Shown in pieces: positions 7,538 to 15,035 of a stretch of DNA of 36,337 nucleotides. This DNA is from an uncultured Bacteroidales bacterium (GTDB lineage: Bacteria > Bacteroidota > Bacteroidia > Bacteroidales > F082). A program made the position numbers and the translations under genes. Every line of letters starts with the position of its first letter. The stretch's first letter is position 1. The notes under the pieces are model-generated. The model saw only the letters and a program-made list of their open reading frames with translations. It ran no database searches and had not been told where the DNA came from. The DNA is taken from the NCBI GenBank assembly GCA_947166105.1, contig CAMVCZ010000033.1:1-36337 (forward strand), in the 5' to 3' direction.

Positions 7538-8715
7538 TTCGGATTTTGGGGTATGAAAATCAATTTCTTTCTGGCTATCAGGTTGTTGTAGCGTTCAAGC
7601 ACTTCGCCGACCACATCCTCCCAAGAGCGCACGATGGAACGCGAAGCCTGCACACCCACTCGATGCACCCGTTTCGGGTCGTGAATCAACTCGCGGAGGC
7701 GATTGGCGAAGGCATCTAAGTCGTTGGGAATCAGGAAGCCGTTCTCGTTGTCGGTGATGATGGAGGCAGCCGTGGCGGTTTCCACCAAAACCGAGGGCGT
7801 TTGCAGCGCAGCCGCTTCTTTGACGACCAAGCCGTCAGTGTCGTAAAGCGAGGGGAAAAGGAACAGGTCAGCCGCTGCATAATACTGCTTGATGGTTTCG
7901 CGCTCGGTGACGGTTCCCACAAAAGTGACTTGGCTGTCCAAGCCTTTTTCGGTCACCATCTCCTTCATTGCTTCAGCCGCGTAGCCGTTGCCGACGAAAA
8001 ACATCTTGAAAGGCGTATCTTTCACTTTTTCAAGGGCTTCGATGATAAGGCGCACGTTTTTCTGCCAAACATGTTGCCCAACGAAAAGGCAAACGAAATC
8101 TTCAGGTGCAATGCCCAACTGCTTTCGCGCTTCGGCGAAATAGGCATCGGGATAGTCGGCCACAAGGTCGCTGCCATTGGGCACCACTTCCACATTGCCC
8201 TTGAATCCGTAATCCTTAATCACTTCCTTTACAGAGGCTTGTGGCACCCAAACCTCATCGGCACGCTCGTAGAAACTGACGATGCGCTTGATGATTTGTT
8301 CCACAACGGCTTTGGAGGGAATGGTTTGGCTGAAGTCGTCGCGGTATTTGGAATGGAAGGTGGCCACAAAAGGGATGTTGAGCCTCTTGGCGACATTGAC
8401 CGCCGCCCAGCCTGCCGCAAAGGGCGAATGGGCATGGACAATCTTGAAGCGACGCTTGACGATTTTGGCGAGGAAGGCTGGGTCAACTTCCGCAACGCCA
8501 GTGACATACGGCTGACGGAAAGGCACGGGAACCGAGAAATAGTCGAGCACCTCGTAGTCGTATTGCTTGTAGTCGGCCCCCGGCACATTCGGCGTGATGA
8601 CAGAAACACCACCTACCTTTTTCTGCATCCAGTAGGCGTAGTTTTGCACGCAAATGGCCACGCCATCCATCACCGGCGGAAACGATTCGTTGAAAAGTCC
8701 GATGTTGAGATCCAT
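7534..8715 (-). CDS. GT4 family glycosyltransferase (glycolipid type)
   Basis: A 393-residue GT-B fold enzyme of family GT4. The N-terminal domain begins NIGLFNESFPPVMDGVAICVQNYA, the usual first strand and glycine loop for acceptor binding, and has VHAHSPFAAGWAA and VATFHSKYRDDF, typical of mono/digalactosyl- and glucosyl-diacylglycerol synthases. The C-terminal nucleotide-sugar domain has VPNGSDL, LFVGQHVWQKN and the EX7E-like region (LYDTDGLVVKEAAALQTPSVL), in which the first acidic residue is Asp. It probably transfers hexose to a lipid at the inner membrane face. It is the first gene of the GT4-PHP-GT39 operon, with its own -7 box 17 bases upstream of the ATG. Confidence 0.85.
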   Translation of the reverse strand: MDLNIGLFNESFPPVMDGVAICVQNYAYWMQKKVGGVSVITPNVPGADYKQYDYEVLDYFSVPVPFRQPYVTGVAEVDPAFLAKIVKRRFKIVHAHSPFAAGWAAVNVAKRLNIPFVATFHSKYRDDFSQTIPSKAVVEQIIKRIVSFYERADEVWVPQASVKEVIKDYGFKGNVEVVPNGSDLVADYPDAYFAEARKQLGIAPEDFVCLFVGQHVWQKNVRLIIEALEKVKDTPFKMFFVGNGYAAEAMKEMVTEKGLDSQVTFVGTVTERETIKQYYAAADLFLFPSLYDTDGLVVKEAAALQTPSVLVETATAASIITDNENGFLIPNDLDAFANRLRELIHDPKRVHRVGVQASRSIVRSWEDVVGEVLERYNNLIARKKLIFIPQNPK

Positions 8716-8731
8716 TTTCTTGAAATTTGGC

Positions 8732-8740
8732 GCAAAGATA
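8732..8740 (-). promoter_or_regulatory. -7 box for the GT4-PHP-GT39 operon
   Basis: TATCTTTGC on the minus strand, 17 bases before ATG 8715. The 167-base gap between it and the next box (8741-8907) shows nothing else. Confidence 0.75.
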
Positions 8741-8907
8741 GGAAATTACGCCCAACTTTGCTTTCAACAATGCTTCTATTTGGCATTGCCATTGAAATAT
8801 AACACGAATGGCCATAAATTATCCATGAAATCGCAGATTCAACGGAGTTAATTGATCCATGAATTATTATTTCTGGAATGCCGTGTAAAAGAAAAGAAAT
8901 ATTTCCG

Positions 8908-8916
8908 TATTTTTGC
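8908..8916 (+). promoter_or_regulatory. -7 box for the structured RNA / secretion cassette
   Basis: TATTTTTGC on the plus strand, about 320 bases before the next reading frame. The transcript would begin near 8922 and first contain the structured RNA. Confidence 0.7.
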
Positions 8917-8922
8917 CCCGAT

Positions 8923-9183
8923 TAAACACAAATAGTAACTCAAAAACGAAACAATTATGTAAGAAAAGCGCAAGTTTGCGTGAAACGAAACAACATAAAC
9001 AAACGGCATTTATACTGAATTCTTCTGCTTAGAAATTTGGCGATTTTTAACAAGGAAGGAAACACTGTCTAAAGTTTTAGTCAAGATGCTCGCGCGTTAG
9101 CGTGAGATTGACTTATTTCTTGGGATAGTGGGTTCGCCAAATACCTTAAGCAGCGGGAAACAAGTAAGTTTCACGCTTTTTTT
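8923..9183 (+). ncRNA. Structured non-coding RNA or leader with its own promoter and terminator
   Basis: The first 100 nt are A-rich and weakly folded; they hold a start-stop pair (ATGTAA, 8957-8962). From 9025 a nested fold is clear: CTGCTTA (9025-9031) with TAAGCAG (9147-9153); ATTTGGCGA (9035-9043) with TCGCCAAAT (9134-9142); CACTGTC (9063-9069) with GATAGTG (9124-9130); AGTCAA (9079-9084) with TTGACT (9108-9113); and a 7-bp hairpin 9089-9106 with a GTTA loop. A rho-independent terminator follows at once. A rod with large internal loops recalls 6S-type RNA, but I could not assign a class. Because a secreted-protein gene follows 60 bases later, it may instead be an attenuating leader. Start and class are inferred. 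Confidence 0.6.
9153..9183 (+). terminator. Rho-independent terminator of the structured RNA
   Basis: GCGGGAAAC (9153-9161) pairs with GTTTCACGC (9168-9176) with one mismatch and a 6-nt loop, followed by seven T. A near-repeat of the GGAAACAAGTAA block lies just downstream (about 9200-9211) and could pair with the same CTTGTTT (9187-9193). Confidence 0.75.
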
Positions 9184-9242
9184 GTGCTTGTTTGAAGATG
9201 GAAACAAGTAATTCACATAGTATCAAACTAAAACTTTCGCTT

Positions 9243-9635
9243 ATGAAGAAGCAAACCAACAAGAGAGGGAAAGCCGTTGCGCTTTCCTTGGCGATGGCGA
9301 CGGCATTGTCGTTGCCGTTTGGCGCATTGGGGCAAGGCTTGTTCGGAGAGGTTGGCGACAGTGGAGGCGACCACGGCTTGCTTGGGAGAGGCAATCGTGG
9401 CACTACGGAAGGCACCTTCACGCACCAGACCTTTGGGAACGACTACGACGGCACCTTCATGCACCAGACTTTCGGGAACAACCACGAAGGCAACTTCACA
9501 CACCAAACCTTTGGCAACAACACGCCAGTAGGCAGCGGACTGTTCATCCTGCTTTCGGCAGGCGTGGGCTATGCAGCAACGAAAAGAAAAAAGAACAAGA
9601 AAAATCAACAAAACAAAAAGAATCAAATCAATTAA
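9243..9635 (+). CDS. Small exported repeat protein with PVGSG-membrane-helix-basic tail
   Basis: A 130-residue protein. Start ATG 9243 is chosen because a signal peptide follows (KKQTNKRGK then AVALSLAMATALSLPFGALGQG, cleavage near 30); the earlier ATG at 9192 sits on the RNA terminator region. Three 13-residue tandem repeats follow (about 58-93), each with THQTFGN or MHQTFGN and a variable D/N/G/E end. The C-terminus has PVGSG (95-99), a hydrophobic segment LFILLSAGVGYAA (100-112) and a Lys/Asn-rich tail. That tripartite end resembles sortase- or exosortase-type sorting signals, or a simple membrane anchor; no sorting enzyme is seen here. It lies 12 bases before the lipoprotein gene, probably in the same operon. 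I do not recognise a characterised family. Confidence 0.65.
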   Translation: MKKQTNKRGKAVALSLAMATALSLPFGALGQGLFGEVGDSGGDHGLLGRGNRGTTEGTFTHQTFGNDYDGTFMHQTFGNNHEGNFTHQTFGNNTPVGSGLFILLSAGVGYAATKRKKNKKNQQNKKNQIN

Positions 9636-9647
9636 GGAGACAAAACA

Positions 9648-11351
9648 ATGAAAAAAGTTAGTATGGTTTTGGCGGCAGTCGTCCTCGTTTTGGGCTTGTC
9701 GCAATGCAAGAAACAGGAACAACAAACCACAAACGCGGACGGAACCGTGGCCATCACCCTTGATGTGAGGGGCGGTGCTTCGACAGGCTCAGCAACCGAC
9801 GGCTCAAGGATAAATGTGAATCCCAACAACGGTGTGGTTAACTTTGAATATGGCGATGTGGTGTATGTGGCCAGCGGCGGCAAGTTTGTTGGCACATTGA
9901 CCAACAACGGCAACACTTTTGTCGGCAACATCACCAACCCGACCGAGGGCGAGCCTCTTTATTTCTTCTTTCTCGGCAACAAGACCCCTGAAGAAACACT
10001 CACTCCCGGCAGTAGCATCTCTTGTTCGGTGAACATTAGCGACCAGACGGATGGCAAATATCCAGTGATTTCGTTTGCTACTTCCAACGAAACTTTCACA
10101 GGTTCTGGACTTTACACTGCCTTCTTCCTCAACAAAGCCGCATTGGTGAAGTTTAACGTCACGACTTTGTCATCCCGTCCGACTTGCATCTTGGGCTTGA
10201 ACAACAAGGTGACGGTTGACTTCTCGACTAACGGCTTTGCCTACAGCCAAGTGGATAATGGTCTTGTTAAACTATCAGGAGGCGGCGGTGTGAAATGGGC
10301 CATACTGTTGCCCCAATCGGCTTTGACGGAAGGTGAAGATGGCTCGATCTATACCGAGGAAGGGGTTTATAAGGGTACGCGGCCAGCCATTCCCGCCATC
10401 ACCGCCAACGACTACTTGAACGAAGGTATTGCATTGGTGGCGGTGACAGAGACAAATCCAAGTACAGCCCCAGTTCCCGAAGGTGCTGTCAGTGGAAAGT
10501 TCACCATCAACAGCAATGGCGACCGCGTCTATTTCTCGCAAGGCAACCTGCAATACCAAGCTTCAACCAGCAGTTGGCGTTTTGCTGAACACCAGTATGA
10601 TTTTGTAGGCGGAACATGTAGTGATTATTGGTCTGGAGGTGAATATGGAAATGTGTATGAAAATGAAGTAAAATGCAGCAACAATGAGATTTCATCTACT
10701 TATCCTGGTTGGATTGACCTTTTCGGTTGGGGTACAAGCGGCTACAACCATGGTGCAGTATGCTACCAACCTTGGAGTACCAGCACGAACAACAGCGATT
10801 ACTATGCCTACGGGGAGGACATCTACAACTTGTATGACCAGACCGGCCAAGCCGATTGGGGCTGCAATGCCATCAACAACGGCGGCAACACGGAAGGCCA
10901 GTGGAGAACAATGACCACTAATGAATGGAGATACTTGTTTTATGAACGTGCTACGCTTTCGGGCATCCGTTACGCCAAGGCCAATGTGAACGGCGTGAAA
11001 GGTGTCATCTTGTTGCCTAATGATTGGGATGCTTCCACATACGATTTGATTGGTGCAAACAGTGATAATACGGGTTATTCTGCCAACTCCATTACCAGTG
11101 TTGATTGGACTAATATACTCGAGGCCAATGGTGCCGTCTTTTTGCCGTTCACAGGTTACCGTCAAGGGACATCGTTCTATTATTATGATAGTGAAAACTA
11201 TGGTGCCTTCTACTGGTCAAGTTCGCACTACGATAGTAATAGCTCATATTACATGTTTCTCTACAACTATCTCGCCCCAAGTTATTCCTACTTCGACGGC
11301 GGTAGCCGTCGCATTGGGTTCTCTGTGCGCCTTGTTCACGATATGGAATAA
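9648..11351 (+). CDS. Lipoprotein with C-terminal C-type-lectin-like (FISUMP-type) domain
   Basis: A 567-residue surface lipoprotein. The signal peptide ends in the lipobox LSQC (Cys20). Residues about 30-270 form a beta-rich, Gly/Asn/Thr-rich region like fimbrillin-type adhesins. From about residue 285 (FTINSNGDRVYFSQGNLQYQ) the Bacteroidales version of the Fibrobacter major paralogous / C-type-lectin fold begins, with DLFGWGTSGYNH, EWRYLFYERA, GVKGVILLPNDW and the final FYWSSSHY...GFSVRLV. The last 60 residues are very rich in Tyr, Ser, Asn and Asp. This fold is used by variable proteins of diversity-generating retroelements, but none is present here. A small palindromic repeat is read in frame near residues 44-51. 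It is likely exported and surface-exposed; the ligand is unknown. Confidence 0.8.
   Translation: MKKVSMVLAAVVLVLGLSQCKKQEQQTTNADGTVAITLDVRGGASTGSATDGSRINVNPNNGVVNFEYGDVVYVASGGKFVGTLTNNGNTFVGNITNPTEGEPLYFFFLGNKTPEETLTPGSSISCSVNISDQTDGKYPVISFATSNETFTGSGLYTAFFLNKAALVKFNVTTLSSRPTCILGLNNKVTVDFSTNGFAYSQVDNGLVKLSGGGGVKWAILLPQSALTEGEDGSIYTEEGVYKGTRPAIPAITANDYLNEGIALVAVTETNPSTAPVPEGAVSGKFTINSNGDRVYFSQGNLQYQASTSSWRFAEHQYDFVGGTCSDYWSGGEYGNVYENEVKCSNNEISSTYPGWIDLFGWGTSGYNHGAVCYQPWSTSTNNSDYYAYGEDIYNLYDQTGQADWGCNAINNGGNTEGQWRTMTTNEWRYLFYERATLSGIRYAKANVNGVKGVILLPNDWDASTYDLIGANSDNTGYSANSITSVDWTNILEANGAVFLPFTGYRQGTSFYYYDSENYGAFYWSSSHYDSNSSYYMFLYNYLAPSYSYFDGGSRRIGFSVRLVHDME
9778..9799. repeat. In-frame small palindromic repeat, CTTCGACAGGCTCAG variant
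   Basis: The 22-bp CTTCGACAGGCTCAGCAACC core is a variant of the repeat at 5856-5880, here in the opposite orientation relative to its gene. It encodes ASTGSATD in the N-terminal part of the lipoprotein. Confidence 0.6.
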
Positions 11352-11438
11352 ACCCCAGTTCTTCCGCATTTGCAATGCGGAAGCCGTGAGTATCAGCATT
11401 TGTAATGCGGGAATGAATGATATGCGGCAGCCGTGGAA

Positions 11439-11474
11439 CGACAGCCCTACAGCCTATTCGTTGTAGGGCTGTCG
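11439..11474. repeat. 13-bp perfect inverted repeat (CGACAGCCCTACA)
   Basis: The arms 11439-11451 and 11462-11474 are perfect with a 10-nt loop. A half copy (GACAGCCCTACAAC) occurs at about 22801, upstream of purA, so the motif is dispersed. There is no T tract, so a terminator role is doubtful. Confidence 0.7.
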
Positions 11475-11549
11475 CATTGCGGCAGCCGTGTTATGTGAGT
11501 TGCCTGCCGAGGTGCTGCCGTAGGTCGCGACCTACGGTTACGGTAGTGT

Positions 11550-11638
11550 CGTCCCTTCGGGACGGGCTTGGGCACGGAGGAACCCCGGAGGGGTGAAAGG
11601 ATGTTAGGCAGGCGGTGGAGCATGGCGGAACCCCTGCC
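11550..11638. repeat. Composite hairpin repeat, copy A
   Basis: CGTCCC/GGGACG hairpin (11550-11564), then CCCC-GGA-GGGG, then GGCAGG (11607-11612) pairing with CCTGCC (11633-11638). Related copies lie at 11757-11834, 14930-15020 and 27481-27553. Confidence 0.7.
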
Positions 11639-11756
11639 GATGAACAACGCCGGGCAACCGTGATTCGGAAGTCGTGGATACCATCATTTGCAATGCGGCA
11701 TTGTGTTTTCATTCCGTTGCGAGCAGGGACTGTCGTCGCCTGCTTGTGTTAGGGTC

Positions 11757-11834
11757 GTCCTTTCAGGACTTTGGCGGCACGTTGGAACCCTGAAAGTGTG
11801 GCAATACATCAGGCAGGCGGTTTCAACCCCTGCC
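11757..11834. repeat. Composite hairpin repeat, copy B
   Basis: GTCCT-TTC-AGGAC hairpin (11757-11769) and GGCAGG (11812-11817) with CCTGCC (11829-11834). Same order and spacing type as copy A. Confidence 0.7.
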
Positions 11835-11923
11835 GATAATGCGCCGTGAACCCCTACCGATGCCGAGAATTAATGGAAATTTGTGGTTCATTCATGGCAA
11901 TTCGTGTATAACACCAGTTATCT

Positions 11924-13111
11924 TCAATTAAGCGCGACTTTTTCTCCATTATATTCGCCCCAATCCTTCCACGACACATAATCAATGCCGTTGATGGTGC
12001 AGGTCAGGTCGCCGAGGTAGAAAACCGCGCCTCGTGTGCCGTCGTCGCCGCGAAGAGCGAGGTAGTCGCGGGCGTTTTTCGAGAGTTTTTGCTCTGCCTC
12101 AATCGTACTCTTAATCTCGATGGCGAAAGTGCGTTTCCAGTCGGCGATGGTGTCCACCTCAAAGCCTTTCTGGTCGCGGAAATAGGTCAGGTTGGGGTGC
12201 TTGCCTTGATTCAAGCGGCCTTTCAGCAACTCGCCGAGGGCAAAAGTCTCCACTACTGCACCTTTGTTCGGGTGCAGAATCAACTCCTCCACCGATTCAA
12301 TCCGTAGCAGATGGCACAGCAAGCCGGAATCGACAAAATACAGTTTTGGGGTCTTGACCAACGACTTGCCAAGGTTCTGAGTGTCAGGCTCCAAGAAGTG
12401 GATGATGAACGACGACTCCAAGATGGAGAGCCATTGCTTAACGGTCGGGGCCGAAACGCCGATGCCGCGTGCCATGCTGTCCATGGAAAGCATTTGGCCG
12501 CTATAGGTGGCGCAAATCTGGATGAACTTTTTGAACACGGACAAGTTGCTGTAGTTGATTTGGCTCTCCACGTCCAAGTCGAGGTAGGTGTCCACATAAC
12601 TATTGAACCAATCGTCGGGCGAGAAATGCTTTGCGGTATCGTGCAAAGGCGGGTAAAATCCTTTGAAAATGGTTTCGTAAACATTGCTACTCAATAAGTT
12701 GCCACTTTTTAACTCCCCGATGGAGAACGGAAGCAATTTCAAGAAAGCCGCACGACCGGCCAACGAATCGGTCATGTTTTGCTTCAGGTTGAATTGGTTG
12801 GAACCTGTCAGGATGAACTTGCCCGGAGTGAAACTGCCTTGGTCCACATGATACTTGACCGCATCGAAAATCTCCGGCACTTTCTGCGCCTCGTCGATGA
12901 TGGCGCCATTGGGGAAGGCCATCAGGAAGTCCATCGGATTGGCAGCGGCCAGTTCGCGGATGGTCTTGTCGTCAAACGAAAGGTATCTTTTCTCGGGAAA
13001 AGTCATTTTCGCGAGTGTCGATTTTCCGCTTTGTCGCGGCCCCGTGATGCCAATCACCGCGAATTGTGAAGCGAGCCTCAAAAGGGCGTTTTTTGCCGTT
13101 CTCTCAATCAT
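11924..13111 (-). CDS. AAA ATPase with DUF4143 C-terminal domain
   Basis: A 395-residue protein of the AAA_14 / DUF4143 family, frequent as paralogues in Bacteroidales. Walker A is GPRQSGKST (residues 24-32), Walker B is AIIDEAQ (about 69-75), and a sensor-like ILTGSNQF follows. After a LAGRAAFLKLLPFS linker comes a winged-helix-like part (MARGIGVSAPTVKQWLSILESSF), and then the DUF4143 endonuclease-like fold (KLYFVDSGLLCHLL, LTYFRDQKGFEVD, FAIEIKSTIEAE). The EVD...EIKS pattern resembles a PD-(D/E)XK site, although nuclease activity is unproven in the family. The gene is complete. Its promoter region carries four 22-bp tandem repeats, which hint at tight regulation. It lies divergent from the suf operon. 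The biological role of these proteins is not established. Confidence 0.85.
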   Translation of the reverse strand: MIERTAKNALLRLASQFAVIGITGPRQSGKSTLAKMTFPEKRYLSFDDKTIRELAAANPMDFLMAFPNGAIIDEAQKVPEIFDAVKYHVDQGSFTPGKFILTGSNQFNLKQNMTDSLAGRAAFLKLLPFSIGELKSGNLLSSNVYETIFKGFYPPLHDTAKHFSPDDWFNSYVDTYLDLDVESQINYSNLSVFKKFIQICATYSGQMLSMDSMARGIGVSAPTVKQWLSILESSFIIHFLEPDTQNLGKSLVKTPKLYFVDSGLLCHLLRIESVEELILHPNKGAVVETFALGELLKGRLNQGKHPNLTYFRDQKGFEVDTIADWKRTFAIEIKSTIEAEQKLSKNARDYLALRGDDGTRGAVFYLGDLTCTINGIDYVSWKDWGEYNGEKVALN

Positions 13112-13139
13112 GGTTTTGTCTTTTTTCGTGATTTCTGCG

Positions 13140-13148
13140 GCAAAAATA
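13140..13148 (-). promoter_or_regulatory. -7 box for the DUF4143 ATPase gene
   Basis: TATTTTTGC on the minus strand, 29 bases before ATG 13111. The tandem repeats begin three bases upstream of it, over the -33 region. Confidence 0.7.
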
Positions 13149-13150
13149 GT

Positions 13151-13238
13151 AAAAATCTAAAGTTTAGAGTGGAAAAATCCAAAGTTTTGAATGGAAAAAT
13201 CTAAAGTTTCAGTCGGAAAAATCTAAAGTTTTGCAATT
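13151..13238. repeat. Four 22-bp tandem repeats (iteron-like) at a promoter
   Basis: The units are 13151-13172, 13173-13194, 13195-13216 and 13217-13238. All share the core AAAAATCYAAAGTTT and vary in the last seven bases. A period of 22 bp is about two helical turns, so proteins bound to each unit would sit on one face of the DNA. The next 145 bases to the suf promoter are AT-rich and show nothing else clear. Confidence 0.85.
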
Positions 13239-13384
13239 TAATGTTTTGTAATATATTGAATAATAAATATATAAATAATATTTTGTATTTTTTATAAATT
13301 TGTTGTTAAGTGGTGTTTTTGGAGCACCATCATGGCAGAACGAATTTTGTAACAAATGATACGCAACGAATCAGTGGAAAGTCT

Positions 13385-13393
13385 TATCTTTGC
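13385..13393 (+). promoter_or_regulatory. -7 box for the suf operon
   Basis: TATCTTTGC, 34 bases before the sufB ATG. No Fur-type or IscR-type operator is obvious. Confidence 0.75.
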
Positions 13394-13427
13394 AGCCTAA
13401 TTTGAAATCATTCTTAATAAGGACAAA

Positions 13428-14879
13428 ATGGATACAAATCCGAACGAAAATATCATTAGCGAGGTCACAAGCAAGGAGTATGAATACGGCTTTGTGACCG
13501 ACATTGAAACCGATTTCGCGCCGAAAGGCCTGAATGAGGACATCATCCGCCTGATTTCCAAGAAGAAAGAGGAACCTGAGTGGCTGTTGGACTTCCGCCT
13601 GAAGGCTTTCCGCCATTGGCTGACCTTGAAACAACCCAATTGGGCGCACCTCGACCTTCCCGAAATTGATTATCAAGACATTATCTATTACGCCGCGCCG
13701 CGCAAACGCCAACAAAAACAAAGCCTCGACGAGGTTGACCCCGAGCTGTTGGCCACTTTCGACAAACTCGGCATTTCCTTGGACGAGCAGAAGAAACTCT
13801 CAGGCGTGGCCGTCGATGCGGTGATGGACTCGACCTCGGTGAAGACGACCTTCCAAGACACCCTCTCGAAGCACGGCGTCATCTTCATGTCGTTCAGCGA
13901 GGCCGTCAAGCAGCATCCTGACTTGGTGAAGAAATACCTTGGCAAGGTGGTGCCCTACACCGACAACTTTTTTGCCGCGCTCAACTCGGCGGTCTTCAGC
14001 GACGGCTCTTTCTGCTACATCCCAAAAGGCGTGCGTTGTCCTTTGGAACTCTCGACTTATTTCCGCATCAATGCGGCCAACACGGGCCAGTTTGAGCGCA
14101 CCCTCATTGTGGCCGACGAAGGCGCGTATGTCAGCTATATGGAAGGCTGTACTGCCCCGCAACGCGATGAAAACCAACTTCATGCGGCCATCGTGGAAAT
14201 CATTGCCGAAACCGATGCCGAAGTGAAATACTCCACGGTGCAGAACTGGTATCCCGGCGACAAGGACGGCAAGGGCGGCGTGTACAACCTCGTCACGAAG
14301 CGCGGCCTCTGTCGTGGCGACCGCTCCAAAATCTCTTGGACGCAGGTCGAGACGGGTTCGGCCATCACATGGAAATATCCGGGCTGTGTGCTGATGGGCG
14401 ACAACTCCATCGGCGAGTTCTATTCCGTCGCCGTGACCAACAACTACCAGCAGGCCGACACGGGCACGAAGATGATTCATTTGGGCAAGAATACCCGCAG
14501 CACCATTATTAGTAAAGGTATCTCCGCCGGCCGTAGCCAAAACGGCTACCGTGGCTTGGTGAAAGTGGTGCCGAAGGCAGAAAACGCCCGCAACTACTCG
14601 CAATGCGACTCACTTTTGCTTGGCGACCAATGCGGTGCCCACACTTGGCCTTACGTCGAGTGCGGCAACGACAGCAGCATCCTCGAACACGAAGCCACCA
14701 CCTCGAAAATCTCCGAAGACCAACTTTTCTACTGCCAACAGCGCGGCATCCCGACAGAGAAAGCCATCGGTCTGATTGTCAATGGCTACGCAAAGGATGT
14801 GCTGAACAAACTGCCGATGGAATTTGCAGTCGAGGCACAGAAATTATTGTCGATAACGCTGGAAGGAAGCGTTGGATAG
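13428..14879 (+). CDS. sufB: Fe-S cluster scaffold protein SufB
   Basis: A 483-residue SufB, the scaffold subunit of the SufBCD complex on which Fe-S clusters are built in the cytoplasm. Length and sequence are typical. Seen features are the N-terminal [14 protein letters not shown], the central [31 protein letters not shown] segment, [44 protein letters not shown], and the C-terminal [21 protein letters not shown] with the conserved Cys and [14 protein letters not shown]. It is the first gene of the operon, with a -7 box just upstream. Unusually, sufC does not follow directly: a repeat (14930-15020) and a glycosyltransferase gene come between. Confidence 0.95.
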   Translation: MDTNPNENIISEVTSKEYEYGFVTDIETDFAPKGLNEDIIRLISKKKEEPEWLLDFRLKAFRHWLTLKQPNWAHLDLPEIDYQDIIYYAAPRKRQQKQSLDEVDPELLATFDKLGISLDEQKKLSGVAVDAVMDSTSVKTTFQDTLSKHGVIFMSFSEAVKQHPDLVKKYLGKVVPYTDNFFAALNSAVFSDGSFCYIPKGVRCPLELSTYFRINAANTGQFERTLIVADEGAYVSYMEGCTAPQRDENQLHAAIVEIIAETDAEVKYSTVQNWYPGDKDGKGGVYNLVTKRGLCRGDRSKISWTQVETGSAITWKYPGCVLMGDNSIGEFYSVAVTNNYQQADTGTKMIHLGKNTRSTIISKGISAGRSQNGYRGLVKVVPKAENARNYSQCDSLLLGDQCGAHTWPYVECGNDSSILEHEATTSKISEDQLFYCQQRGIPTEKAIGLIVNGYAKDVLNKLPMEFAVEAQKLLSITLEGSVG

Positions 14880-14926
14880 TTGATAGTTAAAAGTTGATAG
14901 TTAAGAGTTAACATTTGACAGTTAGA
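14878..14926 (+). repeat. Short AT-rich tandem repeat (GTTGATAGTTAA)
   Basis: Two near-identical GTTGATAGTTAA units and a degenerate third follow the sufB stop. Reverse-complement versions (TCAACTNTAA type) occur at about 22811-22886, so this is a second dispersed simple repeat. Confidence 0.6.
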
Positions 14927-14929
14927 GTA

Positions 14930-15020
14930 GTCCCATAGGGACGGAAGATAATGGGCAGGCGGTGAAGCGCAGCGAAACCCCTGCCACGGAATGATAGAAT
15001 GAAATAAACCCCGTAGGGGT
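14930..15020. repeat. Composite hairpin repeat, copy C
   Basis: GTCCC-ATA-GGGAC hairpin (14930-14942), GGCAGG (14954-14959) with CCTGCC (14980-14985), then ACCCC-GTA-GGGGT (15008-15020). It lies inside the suf operon, between sufB and the glycosyltransferase gene. Confidence 0.75.
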
Positions 15021-15035
15021 GACAGAGATTAAATA

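Larger units (their letters stand above)
11352..11923. repeat. Intergenic hairpin-repeat cluster
   Basis: This 572-bp gap has no gene. It holds a 10-bp hairpin with a 3-nt loop just after the lipoprotein stop (11361-11383, no T tract) and two looser copies of its CATTTGCAATGCGG core (near 11396 and 11688). It also holds a 13-bp inverted repeat (11439-11474), a perfect 20-bp palindrome (11518-11537), and two copies of the composite GGCAGG/CCTGCC element (11550-11638 and 11757-11834). Short frames across it are repeat artefacts. Confidence 0.75.

Noticed and set aside
8923..9183. Signal recognition particle RNA, tmRNA or cobalamin riboswitch
   Set aside because: GGAAGGAAAC resembles the SRP RNA motif, but the partner loop is missing; there is no CCA-ending tRNA-like part and no B12-box.
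9192..9242. ATG 9192 as start of the small secreted protein
   Set aside because: It lies just after the terminator in a hairpin and would put 17 polar residues before the signal peptide.
9648..11351. Complete diversity-generating retroelement
   Set aside because: No reverse transcriptase, accessory protein or template repeat is present; only the lectin-like fold is suggestive.
11361..11383. Terminator after the lipoprotein gene
   Set aside because: The hairpin is perfect, but no T tract follows and looser copies lie nearby, so a repeat is more likely.
13151..13238. CRISPR array
   Set aside because: Repeats are directly adjacent with no unique spacers, and no cas genes are near.
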